Part shown: positions 6,148 to 8,238 of the stretch, piece after piece
Layout of the letters: the number at the start of each line of letters is the position of its first letter
Position numbering within the stretch: the first letter of the stretch is position 1
Assembly (NCBI GenBank): GCA_947626615.1
Contig: CANQSW010000061.1
Location: forward strand, 1 to 8,238
Origin: an uncultured Peptococcaceae bacterium
GTDB taxonomy: Bacteria; Bacillota; Dehalobacteriia; UBA4068; UBA4997
DNA length: 8,238 nt
Reading direction: 5' to 3'
The notes under the pieces: model-generated
Told to the model about the DNA's origin: nothing
The model's input: only the letters and a program-made list of their open reading frames with translations
Databases searched by the model: none
Translations under genes and position numbers: made by a program

Positions 6148-6156
6148 GAGGAGGAA
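6148..6156 (+). promoter_or_regulatory. Ribosome binding site deciding the murE start
   Basis: GAGGAGGAA lies between the PBP stop (6134-6136) and murE. GGAGG at 6150-6154 is 8 bases before ATG 6163 and 5 before GTG 6160. The in-frame TTG at 6133, which overlaps the PBP stop, has no such site and would add ten residues absent from typical MurE N-termini, so ATG 6163 is chosen. Confidence 0.8.
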
Positions 6157-6162
6157 CTTGTG

Positions 6163-7638
6163 ATGAGGTTGAGAGACATCGCGGTCTATCTGGGGATAGA
6201 CCCGGAAAGCGTGCCGGATATCAGGGTAAAAGGCCTGCAATACGATTCGCGCACCGTGCAGCCGGAGGATATCTTCATCGCGCTGGTGGGCACCAACGTG
6301 GACGGCCATGATTACATCGAACACGCCGTGGCCAACGGGGCGGTGGCGGTCATCGCCGAATACGCGCCGGAGAGCGTGGCGGCGCACACTCCCGTGCTGG
6401 TCGTGAAAGACACGCGCGAGGTCATATCCCTGCTGGCGGAGCTGCTGCATGATTTCCCCGACAAAAAACTGAACATATTAGGCGTGACGGGCACCAACGG
6501 AAAGACCACGACGACCAATCTTATCCGCTATCTCTGGCGGAAGCGTCGCGTTAACTGCGGCCTTATCGGCACGGTCTGCAATTATTGCGGCGAACGCCGC
6601 CTGCCTGCCTCGGCCACCACGCCGGAGCCGGTGCATCTGGCCGAGCTGCTGGATATGATGGTGGAGGAGGAATGTACCCACGTCGTTATGGAGGTCTCCT
6701 CGCACGCCTTGAAGCAAAAGCGTGTGGACGCGCTGCATTTTAACGGCGCGGTGTTCACCAATCTCACGCAGGATCATCTGGATTATCACCGCACGGTGGA
6801 GGATTATCTGGACGCGAAGCTCCAGCTCTTCCGTATGCTGGACAGAGACCCGGCGGGCGCGGGCTACGCCGTGGTGAATATCGACGACCCGCACGCGGCG
6901 GATTTTGCCAACGCCAGCCATGCCAAGCTCTGGACTTACGGCATCGAGCAGGAAGCCACGCTGCGCGCGCAGAATTATCATCTGACCCCCAGCGGTTCGG
7001 CCTTCGACGTGCTGTATCAGGGGCGGACGTATCACGCCGAGATACCTCTTTCCGGCAAATTCAACGTCTATAACACTCTGGCGGCCGTCTGCGCCATGCT
7101 GGCGCAGGGCTTTGACCTGCCGGAGCTGCTGGAGGATATGAAAAACGCGCCCCAGGTGCCGGGCCGCTTTGAGAAGGTGGACTGCGGCCAGTCCTTCGCC
7201 GTGGTGGTGGATTACGCCCACACGCCGGACGGGCTGGAGAACGTGCTGAAGACCGCGCGCGAGATCACGCAGGGCAAACTTATCGTGGCTTTTGGCTGCG
7301 GCGGCGACCGCGACCACGGCAAACGCTCGATCATGGGGCGGCTGGCCGCTGCTCTGGCGGATCATGCTATAATAACCTCGGATAACCCGCGCACGGAAGA
7401 CCCTCTGGCGATCATCGCGGCCGTCGAGGCCGGCGTTAAAGAAGTGCCGGAGGCCGACCGTGCGGCCTATGAAGTGCAGCCGGACCGCCGCCTGGCGATC
7501 GGCCGCGCCATAGAGCTGGCAGCTCCCGGCGACGTGGTGCTGATAGCCGGCAAGGGGCATGAGGATTATCAGCTGGTGAACGGCCGCGTGCTGGATTTTG
7601 ACGACCGGCAGGTGGCGCGGGAATTTCTGACGAAATAA
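6163..7638 (+). CDS. murE: UDP-MurNAc-L-Ala-D-Glu:meso-diaminopimelate ligase MurE
   Basis: MurE is the cytoplasmic ATP-dependent Mur ligase that adds the third stem-peptide residue to UDP-MurNAc-dipeptide. The 491 residues are normal. The N-terminal domain contains the substrate-side LQYDSRTVQPEDIFIAL (25-41). The central domain has the P-loop VTGTNGKTTTT (108-118), TTPEP (152-156), MEVSSHAL (176-183) and the Lys of YLDAKLQLF (Lys219), carbamylated in the family. The C-terminal domain has VVDYAHTPDGLENVL (348-362), FGCGGDRDHGKR (377-388), SDNPRTEDP (406-414) and AGKGHEDYQ (462-470). The Asp-Asn-Pro-Arg motif (407-410) is the mark of meso-DAP enzymes, so the wall is predicted to be DAP-type rather than Lys-type. 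It starts 26 bases after the PBP gene and ends 47 bases before mraY, so all three are probably one transcript. No murF follows. Confidence 0.98.
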   Translation: MRLRDIAVYLGIDPESVPDIRVKGLQYDSRTVQPEDIFIALVGTNVDGHDYIEHAVANGAVAVIAEYAPESVAAHTPVLVVKDTREVISLLAELLHDFPDKKLNILGVTGTNGKTTTTNLIRYLWRKRRVNCGLIGTVCNYCGERRLPASATTPEPVHLAELLDMMVEEECTHVVMEVSSHALKQKRVDALHFNGAVFTNLTQDHLDYHRTVEDYLDAKLQLFRMLDRDPAGAGYAVVNIDDPHAADFANASHAKLWTYGIEQEATLRAQNYHLTPSGSAFDVLYQGRTYHAEIPLSGKFNVYNTLAAVCAMLAQGFDLPELLEDMKNAPQVPGRFEKVDCGQSFAVVVDYAHTPDGLENVLKTAREITQGKLIVAFGCGGDRDHGKRSIMGRLAAALADHAIITSDNPRTEDPLAIIAAVEAGVKEVPEADRAAYEVQPDRRLAIGRAIELAAPGDVVLIAGKGHEDYQLVNGRVLDFDDRQVAREFLTK

Positions 7639-7685
7639 GCCGCGCTGGGCGGCCTGAGCAACGTGGTATTTTTGAGGATCGGATA

Positions 7686-8238
7686 ATGGAAAGAGCATTG
7701 CTTGCGCTGGCGGCGGCTTTTCTGCTGGCGGCCCTGCTGGGCCGGCCGCTGATCGCCGTGCTGCATTACCTGAAATTTGGACAAACCGTCCGCGAGGACG
7801 GCCCGAAGCGTCATCTGGTGAAATCCGGCACGCCCACTATGGGCGGGATAATTTTCCTGCTGCCGTTCGTGCTGGTGGCGCTGCTGCTGGCCGGCGGTTC
7901 GCTGACGGTGACGCTTTTTGTGGGCACGGTGCTGCTTTTCGGCCTGATCGGCCTTTTGGACGACGGCATCATCATCGTGCTGCACCGCTCGCTGGGCCTG
8001 ACGGCGCGGCAGAAGCTGCTGCTGCAATTCGTCTTCGCGTTTTTGTTCGTTTATCTGGCGGAGCGCTATCTCGGCCGCGGCACGGAGCTCATCTTCCCGC
8101 TCACGGGCTGGAAATGGCAGCTCGGCGCCTGGTATTATCCGATCATCGCGACTTATATGGTGTTTATCGCCAACGCCGTCAACCTGACGGACGGGCTGGA
8201 CGGGCTGGCCATCATGCCCACGGTGCTGGTGGCGTGCG
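7686..8238 (+). CDS. mraY: Phospho-N-acetylmuramoyl-pentapeptide transferase MraY (3' end outside window)
   Basis: MraY is a polytopic membrane enzyme that moves phospho-MurNAc-pentapeptide from UDP to undecaprenyl phosphate, making lipid I. The frame is open from ATG 7686 to the window end (184 whole codons of roughly 320-360). GAGG at 7674-7677 lies 8 bases before the start. Visible are a first membrane helix (about 4-28), GPKRHLVKSGTPTMGG (39-54), helices around 55-70 and 73-91, the LDD motif (Asp92, Asp93), GLTARQKLLLQ (104-114) and NAVNLTDGLDGLA (163-175), the last with the conserved Asn and Asp residues. At residue 96, where the family normally has Lys three positions after the second Asp (as in LDDYIKV), this protein has Ile (DDGIII). 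The rest matches MraY well, so this is a true MraY and not a WecA-type relative. Truncation is only the window edge. Confidence 0.97.
   Translation, partial: MERALLALAAAFLLAALLGRPLIAVLHYLKFGQTVREDGPKRHLVKSGTPTMGGIIFLLPFVLVALLLAGGSLTVTLFVGTVLLFGLIGLLDDGIIIVLHRSLGLTARQKLLLQFVFAFLFVYLAERYLGRGTELIFPLTGWKWQLGAWYYPIIATYMVFIANAVNLTDGLDGLAIMPTVLVAC

Noticed and set aside
6133..6163. TTG start for murE overlapping the PBP stop (apparent translational coupling)
   Set aside because: The strong GAGGAGG site sits downstream of this TTG and fits ATG 6163, whose product begins like typical MurE.
6478..7698. Open frame of 406 codons on the - strand
   Set aside because: Antisense shadow of murE with low-complexity product and no ribosome binding site.
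1..8238. Possible CRISPR array, tRNA/rRNA, insertion sequence or phage island
   Set aside because: No spaced repeat array, cloverleaf, transposase or attachment-like duplication was seen on either strand. Apart from the AT-rich spacer the window is tightly packed housekeeping genes.

Overview
The window is the end of recA followed by the first part of a division and cell-wall (dcw) cluster, all on the + strand. It most likely comes from a moderately GC-rich, diderm or monoderm member of the Bacillota. The evidence is: strong AGGAGG-type ribosome binding sites; gene order mraZ-rsmH-ftsL-PBP-murE-mraY with no murF between murE and mraY (as in Bacillus subtilis); a class B PBP with two PASTA domains and SpoVD-like cysteines; a MurE with the DNPR motif of meso-diaminopimelate enzymes; and an AAAGTG-type MraZ operator. 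I cannot name the genus.

Layout. 1-791 is the C-terminal three quarters of RecA; Walker A lies before the window. 840-1268 is a small membrane-anchored protein I do not recognise. A strong intrinsic terminator (1290-1331) closes this unit. 1269-1676 is a markedly AT-rich spacer with A/T tracts, two promoter candidates and, just after the better one, four AAGTG repeats at 10-11 bp spacing: the predicted autoregulatory MraZ operator. Then come mraZ (1677-2126), rsmH (2199-3152) and an ftsL-like gene (3209-3793). A terminator-like hairpin and a structured, palindrome-rich leader fill the 180-base gap before a PBP gene (3974-6136). murE (6163-7638) and mraY (7686 to the window end, incomplete) follow closely.

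How they work together. MraZ sets transcription of the cluster and RsmH methylates 16S rRNA. The FtsL-like bitopic protein and the class B PBP belong to septal (division or spore) peptidoglycan synthesis. MurE adds the third stem-peptide residue in the cytoplasm, and MraY transfers the finished precursor to undecaprenyl phosphate to make lipid I. The sequence shows no mobile element, CRISPR array, RNA gene or clear new system. The points most worth a second look are the MraZ operator array, the SpoVD-type redox cysteines, the hairpin-rich ftsL-PBP gap, an Ile in place of a conserved Lys in MraY, and the unknown gene between recA and the cluster.
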